64,000 nt of DNA from Tetrahymena thermophila SB210 (GCF_000189635.1 NW_002476185.1:248001-312000); one strand, 5' to 3'; shown: positions 1 through 13,779, numbered from the stretch's first letter. The notes: a model not told the origin generated them from the sequence alone. Translations and numbers: made by a program.

Positions 1-310
1 ATGTTAAAATTAAATGTTTGAAATATTTTTTTGCTTTTGCAAAGTCTTAATTTATGATATAATTACCAAAAATCAATCAATAAAATAGCTAAAGTATGTT
101 TCTTTAATTTTTGATTTATAAATCTAATAGATAGATATTTTGATTACTGGAACACAAATTTGATATTTATTCTATTGCTAGAAAATTATACTTTTTATTA
201 TAAAAGCTTGTAAATTAATATGTTTTATTTAATTTTGCTTAATTTTATCTAACTCAATTTTATATCAAATATTTAAAATAACATAAATACAAAATAATTA
301 TTTTATAAAT
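1..310. other. AT-rich flank
   Basis: No coding pattern was seen. This is the sequence just downstream of the minus-strand phosphorylase stop at 311-313 and probably holds its 3' UTR. Confidence 0.5.
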
Positions 311-1721
311 TCAAAGAATTTATTCTGATTTAATAGGCTCATGCTCTTTTTAATGAATTAATTATTATTATTCGTTGCACTCTTAATTTTCAATTTATTA
401 TAACAAATATTGAGATTATATGGCTATCTTTTCTTTTTCATCTATTTCAACACATACTTCTTTCAATAAATCGAATGGATTAATATGGTCGTTCTTTTAA
501 ATTTCTTAGAAAGATTTAAGTAAAAAGCTTCCAGTAAAGCCCATTCCATTAATAGCTATATAGGGAGATGATTCAGTTTTTTCTTATTTTCGAATTACTA
601 TTAGCATAAAGTTATCCATAACAATCATGTTGTAGGCCTGTTTTATTTTTTAACTATCTCCAGTTTATTCTAAATTTTTTAGTATTTTCATGCAATCTAT
701 ATAACACTCTTAGAGGTATTCCCCATAGCTTTCTACAGATTCTTCTTCTTGCATTTATCTCAAAACTTTTATTATGTGCTTAAACTGAAAAGGCTCATAC
801 AAAAAGTATTAGCATTCACTTGGTTACTTCCTAGCTCTCTTATGCAAAATATTTAAAATAGGAGTATCAGCTCTTGCTTCATATGGCATTACTTACATAT
901 GCTTATGTTGTTAACTTGCACCAGCATCAGGACCTGAGTTGAAAAACCAGAATCCTTTCAATGTTAATAAAACCTAAAATTTATTTATAAAATGATTTTT
1001 TTAAAAACGAGATAAATAATTTTCATATTTAGAAAGAGTGCAGACAAATCAAGTTGGCTTTAGCAGGATAACATAATTTTTTATTCATTATTTAGCAATT
1101 TATCTAATGAAATAATTTTGTTTAAACATTCAATTATTACCTTATGAGCAGCAGAAAAATCGTTTTAATTAATAAGAGAGTTCTGATATTCAAACTAAGT
1201 TGTAACAACTAACATATGATTTTTAACAACAGCATATTTATTAAAAAGAAGGGTATGAGTTTTAGAAAGCTCTTAAACAAAAAGCCCATCTTCAAATGGA
1301 GGTAAAAAAGGATTTGATGTTTATCCACGAGAAGAGCCTAGTGGTTTCTTATCAAGATCTTTAAGTACGCTAAAATTAAAAACTATGCCATCTTTGCAAA
1401 TTTTAATTCTTTTTATGATGCTTAGCTAAATTATACTTTTCTAGTTGCTTTATATTTTATTAATTGTGCTCTTCATTTTTTTGTATTCAAATTAGAGGGG
1501 ATACATCTTTTTTTTTGATTGATTTAAAAGGGTGTTTACGCTAAATAGAATCAAACATTTTAATTAATAAAAAATACTCTTGGGAATATAAATCTCTAAT
1601 AAAATAGCGAGGCACTAAGCCCAACAATGCTCAAACCTATTGCAAATGTGAACATCTTTTTAGTATTCTCATTTACATACTTTTCGTAAGAAATTTTTAG
1701 ATCTTAAAGTTTACTGCTCAT
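311..1721 (-). CDS. Diadenosine tetraphosphate (Ap4A) phosphorylase / ATP adenylyltransferase with N-terminal membrane segment
   Basis: Ap4A phosphorylases split diadenosine tetraphosphate with phosphate to ADP and ATP. With TAA/TAG read as Gln the spliced frame gives about 375 aa, against about 320 for yeast APA1/APA2. The diagnostic HIT-like signature is visible as FFNSGPDAGASQQHKHMQ. The C-terminal ATP-transferase domain shows NFMLIVIRK and AINGMGFTGSFLLK, and the N-terminal domain shows PFLPPFEDGLFV. Introns were placed at 974-1140 (very clear), 1426-1504 and 1541-1577. The last two join a short exon encoding MSSKLQDLKISYEKYVNE and a hydrophobic stretch (FAIGLSIVGLSASLFY) to the enzyme. 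If that join is wrong, the enzyme starts at 1476 or 1506 and the leader is a separate gene of about 56-66 aa; tight spacing argues for one gene. The catalytic identity is secure; the 5' end is inferred. Confidence 0.85.
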
Positions 1722-2928
1722 TATATATGCTTAATAAATATTTACTATTTAAAGATATTAATATTAAATGAACTGAATCTATTGATTTCTTTTAATAATT
1801 TATTACTTTTCTAGAAATTTTACTCATGTAATGCTTAAAAATAATCTGTTCTACTTTTTTTTGACAGAGTTTTCATCAGAGATCATCTATTTTATTTATA
1901 AAAAAATATAAATTAAAACTACTTTATAAATTTCCATTAATTTTATTTATGCTTTATGCTATGATAAAATTTAGTTTATTTTCAAAATAACTTTCCAAAT
2001 TCTTACTCTCATTTTCTCATTAAATGATTAAAAAATTTCAAAAACGTCAAAAAATAAAAGTTTCTAATTTTTTAATTGTTCTTTAGTTTATTTTTTAGAC
2101 TTTTGAACTTTTCAGTGAAACTTTATGCTGAACATATTATTACTATAAATATATTGGAAAATGAAATATGTAAAAAATTAGGTTTATTCATCCCTTAAAC
2201 ATAGAAATTCTGAAAAGATTAAACCAAGAAATTGATTATTTTTTAAATTTCTATTAAACTAAATTTATTAGTATGAAAATTAACATAGACTCAAGCTTAT
2301 AAGTAAAATTTATATAAAAAATCAGAAATTGTCAATATAAAGTAAATATATTATCTATATTAATTAACACAAAATTTAATTATCTGAATTACAATTAACT
2401 AGTAATATACATACATATATTTATATAACAGGAAAATAAATAGACTTTAACTTCATATCCTGTCTCCATAAAACAACATTTGAATTACTTTAATTAGTCC
2501 AAATTTAATTGAATTTAAAAAGCTTTCCAACTGAAAATATTAGTATTCGATTCATAGAGACATAAATTATTTATTAAGGAATTATAAAAGCAATATCCCA
2601 AAAATATCCATAAATAAACGAAATAAATAGAGCAAGTGGTACAACAATTAAATAAAGAGCCAATAATTATTCCTAAACATCTATCTATCTATCTTTTATT
2701 TTATTTAGATAGCAAAAAATCATCAAAAAATTTATTTAGTTAAAATGAGCTATCAAATTTCATCTTACCATCATAAATAAATAAATAAAAAGTAATAAAA
2801 TAAATTTGGAAAGTGTGAAAAGTATCATTCAAATAATAAATTAAATTATAAAAGAAAGAAAGAATTTATAAAGAAATTAAAAAAGAAGATTTTTCAAATA
2901 AAAGGAGAGATAACAAACAAAATCAATA
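1722..2928. other. Divergent intergenic spacer
   Basis: This spacer lies between two genes transcribed away from each other, so it should contain both promoters. It is AT-rich with short CTAT tetranucleotide repeats near 2680-2697. No coding signal was seen. Confidence 0.5.
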
Positions 2929-5606
2929 ATGGACATTATTAAAAGAGCAGCTTAGGAATTGTATATATAAACTTCCTTTTAAAAAATAAAATAATATTTC
3001 AATGATGTGGTTTCAAAGCCACGAAAATTGGATAAATATTATTTTATCAATTAAACGGATTAATCAACTTAAAGCATTTTTAATTTATTTACAGAAAAGA
3101 TAGAGTCAATAAGACAAGTTAGATTGAAAAGCTTTTGTAAGAAGCTACAAGCAAAGATAACTGGTAGGCTCATCCTAAAACTTTAAATACAATAGCTGAA
3201 TATACCAATAGCAGGTATTTTTTTTCTTTTAATGAAGAAATTCTGGTTTTTTATTTTTCGTTTTACTAAGGAATCAAGTAACAGTTACTTGCTAAACGAA
3301 TTATCAATTTAAGTGTTTATAAAAAATGTTTAGTTTAAAATAAATTGTTGTTTGACTGGAATTATTCCTTTTTACCATTTAAGAGTTTAAAATAATTATT
3401 CTTTTAATTAACTTATAGTGAAGAATGGAACATTATTTCTAAATACATTTGGGAAAAGCTTTATAAATCAGATAAAAGCTAAATAGTTACTTTTAAGGTA
3501 AATTATGTTGCAAATTTGCAAATATATTAATATAATTGATGATTTTGCACTAATTTTCTCTAAATGAATATATTTTTTGATAAAATTAATAGACTCTCGT
3601 CTTAATTGAGCACCTTCTTAAAAATGGATCTCCAAGATGTATTATGGAATTCAAAGACGAGCTTTATAAAATCAAGAAGCTTTAAGATTTCAAGTTTTAT
3701 GAAGGAGGTGAAGATAAGGGTTCTGGTGTACGCTAAAGATCTAAAAATATTGTAGATTTGTTGACTGATGAAGATAAGCTTGACCATGAACGTTAAACAG
3801 CAAAGGAATTAAGAGAAAAAATGAATAAAGTTAATTACTCATCAGGTGCCTATGAAGGAATGGGATCTAATACATATGGTTAAAGCCAAGGTGGCGGTTC
3901 AAAGTATGCTGGTTTTTCAAGCGATACCTATAAAGGTAAATAAAAATCAACATTAATTAAAATAGAATTAAAGACTAAGATATATAGATAATAGCATTAT
4001 ACAAAATTTTAGCCAAAAACGTTATCTTTCATTTTTATGACTGATTTTCTAAACAAAAAAAAAATAGAAATTTTTATTTCAGTGCCAATTAATTTTTAAC
4101 TGATTATATTTTTAAAAATAGAAAATTTTATTTTAATGAATATTTTGTAATTTAAAAAAAAAAGAATCTAAATACTAAGGTTTTAGCTCTAAAGATAATG
4201 TCCCTGCTTATAAATAAGGAGAATCATACGACACTACAGAGTTTAAGGGGCTTGATAAATATAGAAATAAAGATAAGAATGAAAATTAAGCTACTACTAA
4301 ACCTGTTAGTGGTACCCTCAAAACAGAGAGCAATTCAACTCAAAAAGAAGAAGAATAAAAGAAACCTTTCTCAACTTAGCTAGCTCCTCTTCCTAAACCT
4401 GGTGAAGTTAAAAGCGTTGGTTAAATTAAAATAGCTCCTCCTGGTTAAAAACCTTAGCAACCAACCACTACTCAACCTACATAAGCAACTCAATAATAAA
4501 ATTTAATTGAATTCGATGAGCCTGCTCCAGTTCCTGTTCCTGTTAATAACTAAAACAATTAAAACAAAGGTATTTATTAAAAATTATTTCCTTTATTATT
4601 TGAAAGTATATTTTATTTTTATTAATAACAGATGATGATTGGGATTGGGGAAGTGCTACTACTGCTCCCAAGCCAGTATAAAACACAGTCCCTCCATAAT
4701 AGCCAGCTGTTTCTCAATAAATTTATAATTAGTATCCCAATTATCCTTAACAATAGCCTTAACCTCAATAATAACCAACAGGATTTAATTTATACTAACA
4801 ACCTGCTTATCAACCATAATAAACATTTAATCCTCCTCCAGTTTAGTAGTAGGTCTATAAACCACCTGTTTAATAACAAAATAATGATTTTGATTTATTT
4901 TAATCTGCTCCTGCTGTTAATAACAATAATAACAAACCCTAATAAAATAACAACAAATAAGAAGTAGACCTATTTGGGGATTTCTAAGGTTCATAAAATT
5001 AAGGCTAAGTAAAATATTTCTATTTATAACCAATATATAAAAATTTTAATTTTTTAAAAAAAGGAACAAAAGAATTTTACTAATGACGAATTCAATTTAA
5101 TTGATTTAGGAGACATGAAAAAAGAAGCTGAAAAAAAGTAAAAGGAAAAGGAATAGAAGAATCAATAAAGTAATGAATTTGGTTTCTCTACTCTGAATAC
5201 ATAATTAGACTCTTTGCATATTAATCAAAACACAAATTTATACAATATGTCATAAGCACCTCCTTAGTAATCAAATTATGCCGCTCTTAATTAAATCAAC
5301 GTAGGCTATGGTGCAAATTAATAAGGATATGGAATGCAATATGGTATGTAGGGAGGTTACGGCGTTCCTCCTCAAGGATATGGAATGTATCCTCAAAACC
5401 AAATGGGAATGGGATATGGAACTCATCCTCAAGGTATGGGTTATGGTTAACCTCAGCATTAAGGTTACGGAGCTTAAGGATACACAAACAGTAAATATTT
5501 ATTAATATATTTAGAAATTCAAAAAAAAAATTTTTTTTTCAAAAAATTGAAATAAAGATAAATTTTTATTCAAATATTTTTAAATAATTTAGATTTCAAA
5601 ATGTGA
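2929..5606 (+). CDS. Epsin-type ENTH-domain endocytic adaptor
   Basis: ENTH proteins bind phosphoinositides at the plasma membrane or trans-Golgi and recruit clathrin and cargo. Eight exons join in phase: 2929-2960, 3095-3214, 3419-3497, 3593-3935, 4180-4569, 4632-5008, 5064-5490 and 5593-5606, giving 593 aa. Residues of about 1-160 are the ENTH domain, with EATSKDNW, LNTIAEYT, IWEKLYKSDKS, LIEHLLKNG, DFKFYEGGEDKG and GVRQRSKNIVDLLTDE. The rest is a long disordered Q/P/N-rich tail carrying short acidic aromatic motifs (LIEFDEP, DFDLFQ, EVDLFGDF, FNLIDLGD) typical of clathrin and AP adaptor ligands, then a GYG-rich end. The ATG at 2929 gives MDIIKRAAQEL followed directly by the first intron, which fits the domain start. 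Many tail glutamines are TAA/TAG. Confidence 0.9.
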
Positions 5607-7577
5607 AGAGAAAAGTAATGGGAAATTGAATACTATCTTAGTTTATCAAAAAGGATAAATTTTGGAGTATAAAATATAAATTTGAGTTAATAAAAGTTAA
5701 TAAATGAATATTAATATTAGAATTTTGATAAAATGTCCAAATAATTGTAATAATTTAGTTTTTATAATAAAATTTTCTTGTATATTTGTCTGGTTATGGA
5801 TCGGAATAAATAATTTCAAATTTTTTTTTTGCATTTCTGACTTCAATATATTTTCATAGCTTTTTATTGAGCTAAAATTAACTTTCCTAAATACCCTCAA
5901 ATTAATTTATATTTATTAAACTAAATTACATCTATTAACAACGTATTTCAAAAAAATTGCTATTTTTCACCATTAAAATATTCATTTGTTAATCTAAAAC
6001 TTCTTCTTACTTAACTTTAAATTTAACCTCATTTAATTATTGGCTGAACTTTTTTTCTTGAAACTGAAGCTATTTCTTAATTTTTTTTAAATTTCTACCA
6101 GTTACTAACCTAAATTTTTAAATATTATATAAATCAGTAAACTAATGTGAGTGACTTTGTTCTTGAAAATAATCATATATTAAAATTTAAAAAAACGTAA
6201 AGTTTCATCAACTTTTTCATCAAGTAGTATTGTTTTAAAAATAAATTCTACAATTATTTAATTTTAAAAACTCAGAATTCTTTGATCAATAATTAAATAC
6301 AATATTAAAATATATTTTTAAAATCATTATCCATATATTGATAGGCTATATTATAAATTTGATTATCGTGAGTTTCATAAATTTTGAAACAAGACTAGGC
6401 TTATTTAATTTATTAGGCAAAATTTTAAAAATAAATAAAATTTTATTTCATAACTTAAAATTTTTAATAAATAAAAAAAGCATAGGGCTGTGGTATTTAT
6501 TTATATAGAAAAATGATAAAAAGCAATTTAATTATTAAATTTAAGAGATTAGTTACTTATATAGGATAATATTATTATATTTATATTTACTAAACCAAAA
6601 GCATTTTTAAATAAATGCTTTGCTTATTCTATTTATTATTTATTTTTTTTAATGTTTTTATTACTCTTTAATATTTTTAAAAAAAACTATTTTTACCTTT
6701 TAAATACACATTTACTGTTAAAATAGATGTGAGTTGATAAAAAATTGAAAGAACCTTTAAGTATTTTTTATAAATGCAAGTTATAGATATTAAAATTAAT
6801 TATATAAATTAAAGTTAACAAAAGAGACTTGTGAAGTAGAATTTTAATAAGAGAGGATAAATAGAAGATTCTTTAGAAATTATTTTATGTCAATGAATTT
6901 ATTCAGTCCTTAATTTTATTTTAAAATAGAATAAACTAATGTATAACTTAATTTCAGACTATTGTGGCTATTGCTCAGTATAGTGGTAAAATTAAAAATA
7001 AAAAAGGTTCATTATTTTATAAAATGATTGGCTGATTAGAGTTTTAATATTTTGAAGTTAATACCGAATTTTTTAATCAGCTTTATCAAAAACTAAAAAA
7101 CTAACTAGATGAGACTAAAAGATAACTAAATAAATGAATATAAAGCCGTCAAGCATTGAAAGAAAATATTAAACAATTTATAATTAACTATTGTATTTAA
7201 ATCAAGTTGAGCGCTGTCAATAATTAATGATTCTTATTGAATTTTAATTCAGACTACTATGAGTGAATCTATGAAGATAGAGAGAAAAGAAAATAGATAG
7301 ATAGGCTGCCAGATAAACAGATGTTTTTTGTTTTTTTTAATTAATTTAATTGTTTTTTAATTCAAGGGAATAAATAAATTTCGAAATAAGGCAATAAATT
7401 ATAATAAAAATAAAGAAAGGCTAACAAGAAATAGGGAAGAAAATAAATAAAAAAAACTCAAATCAAAATAAAATAAAAAAATAAAAACAGAAATTCATAA
7501 CTATAAATAAACAAGTCATCTAAAATAACAAAATAGTAATAAAATAAAAAAGCAAACAGAAAGAATCATTTATTATT
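5607..7577. other. Intergenic spacer with long 5' leader of the kinase gene
   Basis: No recognisable gene. The last 300 bases are rich in AAATAAA and AAACAAAC, as upstream of other genes here, and look like the 5' UTR and promoter of the PKA gene. An open stretch around 6840-7025 has no family resemblance. Confidence 0.4.
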
Positions 7578-10500
7578 ATGGAAGGATTTAAAGCGAAGTA
7601 AGTAAAATTGACCGAGTTCGACGTGATGAACACTTTGGGAACAGGTAATTTAGTGTTCAATTTTTAATTTTGTCAATCGCGTTTTAAGAGCTGACAAATT
7701 TGACTTACACAAATAGTAATTTTCTTCTCCCAACTCCTTTTTTAAATTTAAATATCTGGTTAATTGCATCTCACTCTAAGCAATCCATAATTGAAACTAG
7801 ATTTTTGTTTCAAACAAATGTTTTAGTTTGCCAAATCGTTTTATTTAACTTGAACCTCTCAGATGTCTAGAGCAGTGATAGGTATATTCCTTTCAGAATA
7901 GGTACTGCTTTTGTGCAAAAAGCCTCGTTTTATATTAAAAATAAGGAGATATACTCAGCTAGTTCATACCTGATCGATTCTTTATATAAAGCAAGAAAGA
8001 ACTCAGCCAGCTAACATTCTTACATTCATAATAAAATAAAGAAAAACGAAGCAGAAAATAGGAATCAAATAAAAAACTTTAAAGCAAAGGCAGCATGCAT
8101 CAAAATTTAATCGTATTTGAAAAGCTGTTTTTGCATCCGACTCAAAATCAAACCCTTATTTTATTTTGAAGCCTGATCACCCTGTTGATAAAAAATAATT
8201 TCTCCACTTTTTTACTGTTTTGTGAGAGTAGCAAAAAGCAGTAGTAGAGCATTAATAGATGTATTTATACTACAAAAAAACGAGGGTTTAGAGTGAAGAG
8301 TGACAGAGTATTTTGAAAGAGAGAAGGAGATAGAATACCATTTTAACTCAATAAATATCAAACTACTTAGTGTAACATTTTTTAATATGATAAATAGGTT
8401 CATTCGGTCGTGTTCGTCTCGCTAAATAAAAATCAACTGGAGAATATGTAGCTCTTAAAATGCTTAAGAAAGCAGAAATATTACGTTTGAAATAAGTAGA
8501 TCACATCATTTCTGAAAACACAATTTTATCAAATATCAACCATCCATTTTTGGTAAACCTCTCAACATTTTATTTACATTAATAAGTTGTAATTTAACTA
8601 CACTTAGAACAATTTTTTAGCACAATAATCATTTACTCAATAATCTTTTAAATAAATAAATAAATAAATAAAACAATCCAATGATCTAAGTAGCTAATAA
8701 TAAGTAAAAAACCCTTAAATACTCTTTTAATTTTAGAAAAGAGTCTCAATTAATAGTATTGAATAAATTTTAATGATAAATGAGATAAGTACATTTAGCT
8801 ATTTGGATTATGTTTGTTAGAAATTAGTTTTTATAAAAAATTTAGTTAATCGATAAAAATTTATTCATTCATTCATTCATAACACATTTAATGATAATTC
8901 TTATATTTTAAAAAATAAAACTAAAAAAATAGATTAAAATGATTGGTTTCACTTAAGACGATAGATTCTTATATTTTGTTCTTGAATACGTTGCAGGTGG
9001 TGAACTTTTCACATACTTACGTAATAAAGGAAAGCTTGATAACCCTGAAGCCCTCTTCTATGCCGCATAAGTGTACATATTTGTTTGTGATTTGCTTTCA
9101 TATGATAATCATTTTGAAACATAATAAATTAATTTGAAAATAAGGCTCTCCTACTTTCTTCTCTAATAAATCTAATAAATGAGCTAAAATCAATCCAAAA
9201 TATTTTTTTAGAATAATTTAAGAAAGAATACAAATATTTTACCTCGTCAATATTTTTACCTAACTAACTAAATAAAATAACCTAAAATAGAAACAAAGAA
9301 GCGATATTTTAAGTTATAAAAAATTAGCATAGTTTTAAATTTGAGTAGATCTTTAAAAAATATCAATTTTTTTAATTTGTTAATAAAAATCACTTCATTA
9401 AAACGAAATAGCATTTAAAAAACTAAAGTTAATCATTTATTTAATAAATAATTTTTAAAGCGAAAATACATAAAATTAATTGTGCTAAATATTTATAAAA
9501 TATTAATAGACATAACGTTAAAAATGCATTTTACATTTAAATCTTAAGATAATTAAAAGTATAGGAGTAAATAAAATTTTTAAGGTTTTAAAAATGATTA
9601 TTTAAAGAATTTCTAAACTTTTAAGCATGTAAGTTACAGAAACAGCTTCTTAATTTGATTTTAAATATGAAAAGAGTTTAAAACATTAAAAAAGGAATTG
9701 AAATTATTTAATTTGTATCAATTTAATATAACGAAAAATAGAAAGTTAGAAACTGTAAATTGATCAATCAATATTTAAAATTAAATAGCTGAATAAATTA
9801 TATTTAAATCAAATAAAAGTCCTAGCTAGATCCAAAAATTTAATATAAGTTGAATTAATTATTAAATAAATAAATTATTTAAAAATTGAGAAATAAAAAC
9901 GGATTTATTTATTTATTTTTTGAATTAACAAAAAACTCTCCAAAAATTTATAACAATTGATATAATTTTAATTCCACTATTTATTATAAATATATTAATA
10001 AATATTTTTAATTTTAATCTTAAATAGAGTTAGTATGTTTGAGTATTTGCACAATAAAAATATTGTGTATAGAGATTTAAAGCCTGAAAATATTTTAATT
10101 GGATCTGATGGTTACTTAAAATTAACTGATTTTGGTTTTGCTAAATATTGTGATTCCCGTACTTATACTTTATGTGGTACACCAGAATATCTAGCACCTG
10201 AAATCCTTCTTAATAAAGGTCACGGCAAGCCTGTTGACTGGTGGTGCCTTGGTATCCTAATTTACGAAATGCTTGCTGGTAAATTAAACTTTTTATTATC
10301 AACATCATAAATAAATAAATAATACTCTTTATTTTTTAATTATTAAAAATACTCTCCAAAAATTAAATAATTTAAATGAAAAATTGTAAGCCATTATTTA
10401 AAAATATTAAAATAATTAATTCTTAAGGTATTGATCCTTTTAATGATGAAGATCCTATGGCTATATATCAAAAAATTCTCAAAGGAAAAGTTAAATTCCC

Positions 10501-11019
10501 TCGTAACTTTGATAAGTAAGCAATCTAAATAACTATAATTAAATTCTTATTTTCGAAATATTAATCTCATAGGCATATTTATTTTTAACATATTTATGAT
10601 TATTAAAACAGGAATGCTAAGAGTTTAGTAAAGCATTTATTAGTAGCTGATTTGACAAAGAGATATGGTAATCTTAAGGGAGGTAAATAAATAACTATAT
10701 TTTAAAAATAGAGGATATATATTTAAATAATTAATTAAATTTCAAATAGGTGTAAATGATATAAAAACTCACAGATGGTTTGCTGATATGGACTGGGATG
10801 CTCTCTTTCACAAAAAAATCCCACCAACTTACAAGCCTGTCGTTAAGTAAAAACAATTTTTTTAAATAAAAAATGTGTAATTTTAATTTGAAAATAAATA
10901 ACTTCCATTTTTAAATTAATAGGGGAAAGGGTGATACATCTAATTATAGCTCATATCCTGATTCTACTGAATTGCCTAAACCAATTAAACCTGCTGATGA
11001 TCCTTTCATTAACTGGTGA
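7578..11019 (+). CDS. cAMP-dependent protein kinase (PKA) catalytic subunit
   Basis: This is a Ser/Thr kinase of the AGC group that acts when cAMP releases the regulatory subunit. Eight exons splice in phase to 321 aa: 7578-7644, 8398-8552, 8933-9072, 10028-10278, 10428-10515, 10612-10682, 10750-10846 and 10923-11019. Visible motifs: glycine loop LGTGSFGRV (about 20-28), catalytic Lys43 in [12 protein letters not shown] with Asp137, DFG at 155-157, activation loop [15 protein letters not shown] with Thr168 at the PKA phosphosite, and [13 protein letters not shown]. The C-tail keeps GKGDTSNY and ends in FINW-COOH, a variant of the terminal FxxF that docks on the small lobe. The N-terminus is very short and not myristoylated (MEGF). 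The family-level PKA call is strong because the alignment runs without gaps through the whole core. Confidence 0.93.
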
Positions 11020-13779
11020 TGAATGAAATTCCTATGAGTGACTTGGTTGATAAGTATTTGTATTGTTGAATGTAAAAGTAATCAATCAATTTATAATGAA
11101 TGAATAAATAATAAATAGTAGAGTTTCAAAATTATTAAGAACTAGCATAGCAAAATTAATTTTAAACATCATTAAAAGTAAAAGGCAATACATACATACG
11201 ATTTCATGCATTCAATTCATTTAAGAACCTAATTATAATTATCATTCAAAAATTCAATTAATTTATTGATTAATCACTCATATTGAAAATAAATAAATAT
11301 TTTATTATGTAAAATTTTAACATTCAAGTAAGTAAATAATACGAACGATAAAGTAAATACACCAAGCATTATAATTTAAATAAATATTTTTAAATTCCTA
11401 TATCAACTATACTTAAAGAATCAACGATACATTCTTAAACTATACTATATATTTTTTGTTAAGCTAAATCATTTAGTAACTTCTTCGTAATAAATCTGTA
11501 TGGATTAACTCTTTCTTTTTTACTTTCTTTATACAATTACATTCCAAATTTTTATTTAATTTATTTACACATTCTTTTAATGTAAATTGTCATTTATCAC
11601 TATGTTTATAATATTGATTATTTATTCAGCCTAAAAATATAATTAAAAACAAAAATTAATTATTTTTCACTCTAATTTATTTCATATTTAATCATCAAAT
11701 AAAATTATTTTGGCTTAAATATTTTATCACCTATTAATTTTCCCAAAATTAATCAAATAATTTTTTTTAAAGCATAGTGTACTTATTTATTTAAATTTTA
11801 CTAGAGAATTGTGGTTATTTTTATATTTTTTCATTAAGAAAGTATTATTATTGAAATGATATTTTATTTTGTTAAAAATTTTATTTTCAAAATCAAATTA
11901 ATTTATCTAGACATCTTTGTAGGATGAGAGGGAAAAAATAAAAAAATTTCAAAACACAAAGGAAAAACTCAAATCAAGTATAATAATTAAATAAAAAAAA
12001 AATTCAAATAAAAAAAAAAGATAAATAAAAAAAAATAAATTAAAGTAAGAATCTCTTTTTCCCAAAAATTGAAGTGGAGGAATTTCTTTCTAAAGTTTTT
12101 AACAATTAAGTTTTTTAGGACTATAAATTAGGATGCTCTAAGTTTTTAAGCACAATATAAAAGAGCATTTAGCCACTAATTATAGCGATATGATACATTT
12201 ATCATAGTAAGAATCCCGTTTCTCCAAAAATTCCTTCACTCAATGAATAAAATTTGTGACACTAGATATAATATTCATGAATCAGCTGTATGTATCCCTG
12301 ATTTGTGGACTACTTCAAAATGAAAACCTCTCTTACTTTAATTATTTAATAGAAATCCTACATTAATATATATAATTAGTATTTTTTTAGGCCTAATAAC
12401 AATTAAGAAGATGATTGAGATGAAACCTTGAGCTTATTCTCTGCTGATCTTAAAATAAATATAAAAATAAATAATATTTAAATAAATAACAAAAATAAAA
12501 ATATAAATATAAATACAAATAAAAAATAAATATAAATATAAATAAATTAAAATTTGAAAAAAATAAATAAATTAAATAATAACTAAATAAAAAGAAAAAT
12601 AAATATTAATAGCAAGAAAAGTAAATAAAAATAATAAATAAAATAAAGATTAAAGCAATACGAAATTTAAAACTTATTACAATACTTTTTTAAATAATTT
12701 TTTTCTTTGATTTACAATTCGCTTTTATCCTCAATAATTAAAATATCTAAAGGTTTTCAATTATTTAAAAGAATATTTTTTATTTATTATTGAAATTCGT
12801 ATTAAATCCTAAGTGCAATTAGTTTATTTAAATTATTTCATGATTCAAATATTTATCTTGTCTAAGTATTTAAATCATTTTGTATATCATTAAAGTTAAT
12901 TTTAATTAAGAGAAATTAAAAATATCTATCTATTTATTCAAGTTTGTGTGTGAATTTATTAAATGCCAAAAAATTTTTGTTTGTTTTTACTTATTTTGGA
13001 ATAATAAATAATTTATATAAAAAAAATTAATATAAGCTAATCTATTTTAAAAAACTACATTAATATTGTGATAAAATTAATTTTAATTTTCTATTGTAAT
13101 ATATTTAACATGATTAAAAATTTTGAATTAAATTTATTAAAAAAATTATTTTCTTCATAAATATTTCTTAGATACAAAGCCTAAATATAAATAGATACAA
13201 AAAATATTTAATTCTAATTTTACTTTTAAGTATTGCTTAATTTAATAAAATAAATACAATTAATAAACATCATCATATAATACATGATAGTTTTAGATAA
13301 GTAATATGGTTTTTAGCTATCTGATTTAATTTAATTGAAGTAATATTAAAGTTAATACAAAAGATAAATATAAAATTTTAGCTAAAATTCTAATTAATAT
13401 AATTATTAGATTATAAAATTAAGATTTATAGCTCTAGATTAATATTGAGCAAATTTTATTAATATTATTTATTTATATTTTCTTATTCAAGAAAAAGCAA
13501 TTTATTATTTCATTTATAAAATAAAGTATGTTTGAATAAGGAATAATTTAGAGGAAAATTCAACAGAGTAGCTACTTAAAATTGCACTTTTATACAAAAT
13601 TCTAAGAAAATTCTAAAGTTATTTTTTTAATCTGTTTTTGAAGTGAAAATTAATGAATCAATCTGTTTAAGTTATAAATCTCTAATCTTTAGCATCAACT
13701 TTATTATTTATGATTTTAGTTAAATGCTATCAAGCATTTTTATAGTTTGTTTTAAATTTATTTTAGTTTTTAAATTAAA
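11020..13779. other. Convergent intergenic spacer with an unexplained open stretch
   Basis: This lies between the 3' ends of the PKA gene (plus) and the AGC kinase (minus). It is mostly AAATAAA-like repeats (12450-12660) and AT filler. The one stretch that looks coding is 12048-12256, listed separately. Confidence 0.4.
12048..12256 (+). other. Unrecognised open stretch with an in-frame TGA
   Basis: One frame encodes a plausible peptide (KIEVEEFLSKVFNNQ, then DYKLGCSKFLSTIQKSIQ) up to a TGA at 12191. It continues in the same frame with YHSKNPVSPKIPSLNEQNL to a second TGA. No start codon or splice pair that removes the first TGA was found. It may be a decayed gene fragment, an exon of a gene I could not assemble, or chance. 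No family was recognised. Confidence 0.15.

Noticed and set aside
5271..5505. Three overlapping short ORFs on both strands
   Set aside because: They are shadows of the GYG-rich tail exon of the epsin gene.
6961..7035. tRNA-like stretch with GCTCAGTATAGTGG resembling an A box
   Set aside because: No acceptor stem, anticodon arm or GTTCRA B box at the right spacing; the later GGTTCATTATT lacks the invariant residues.
8641..8680. AAAT tetranucleotide run and a nearby ATTC run (8865-8880) as possible regulatory repeats
   Set aside because: Such short runs are ubiquitous in the introns and spacers here and lie inside a PKA intron; no function is indicated.
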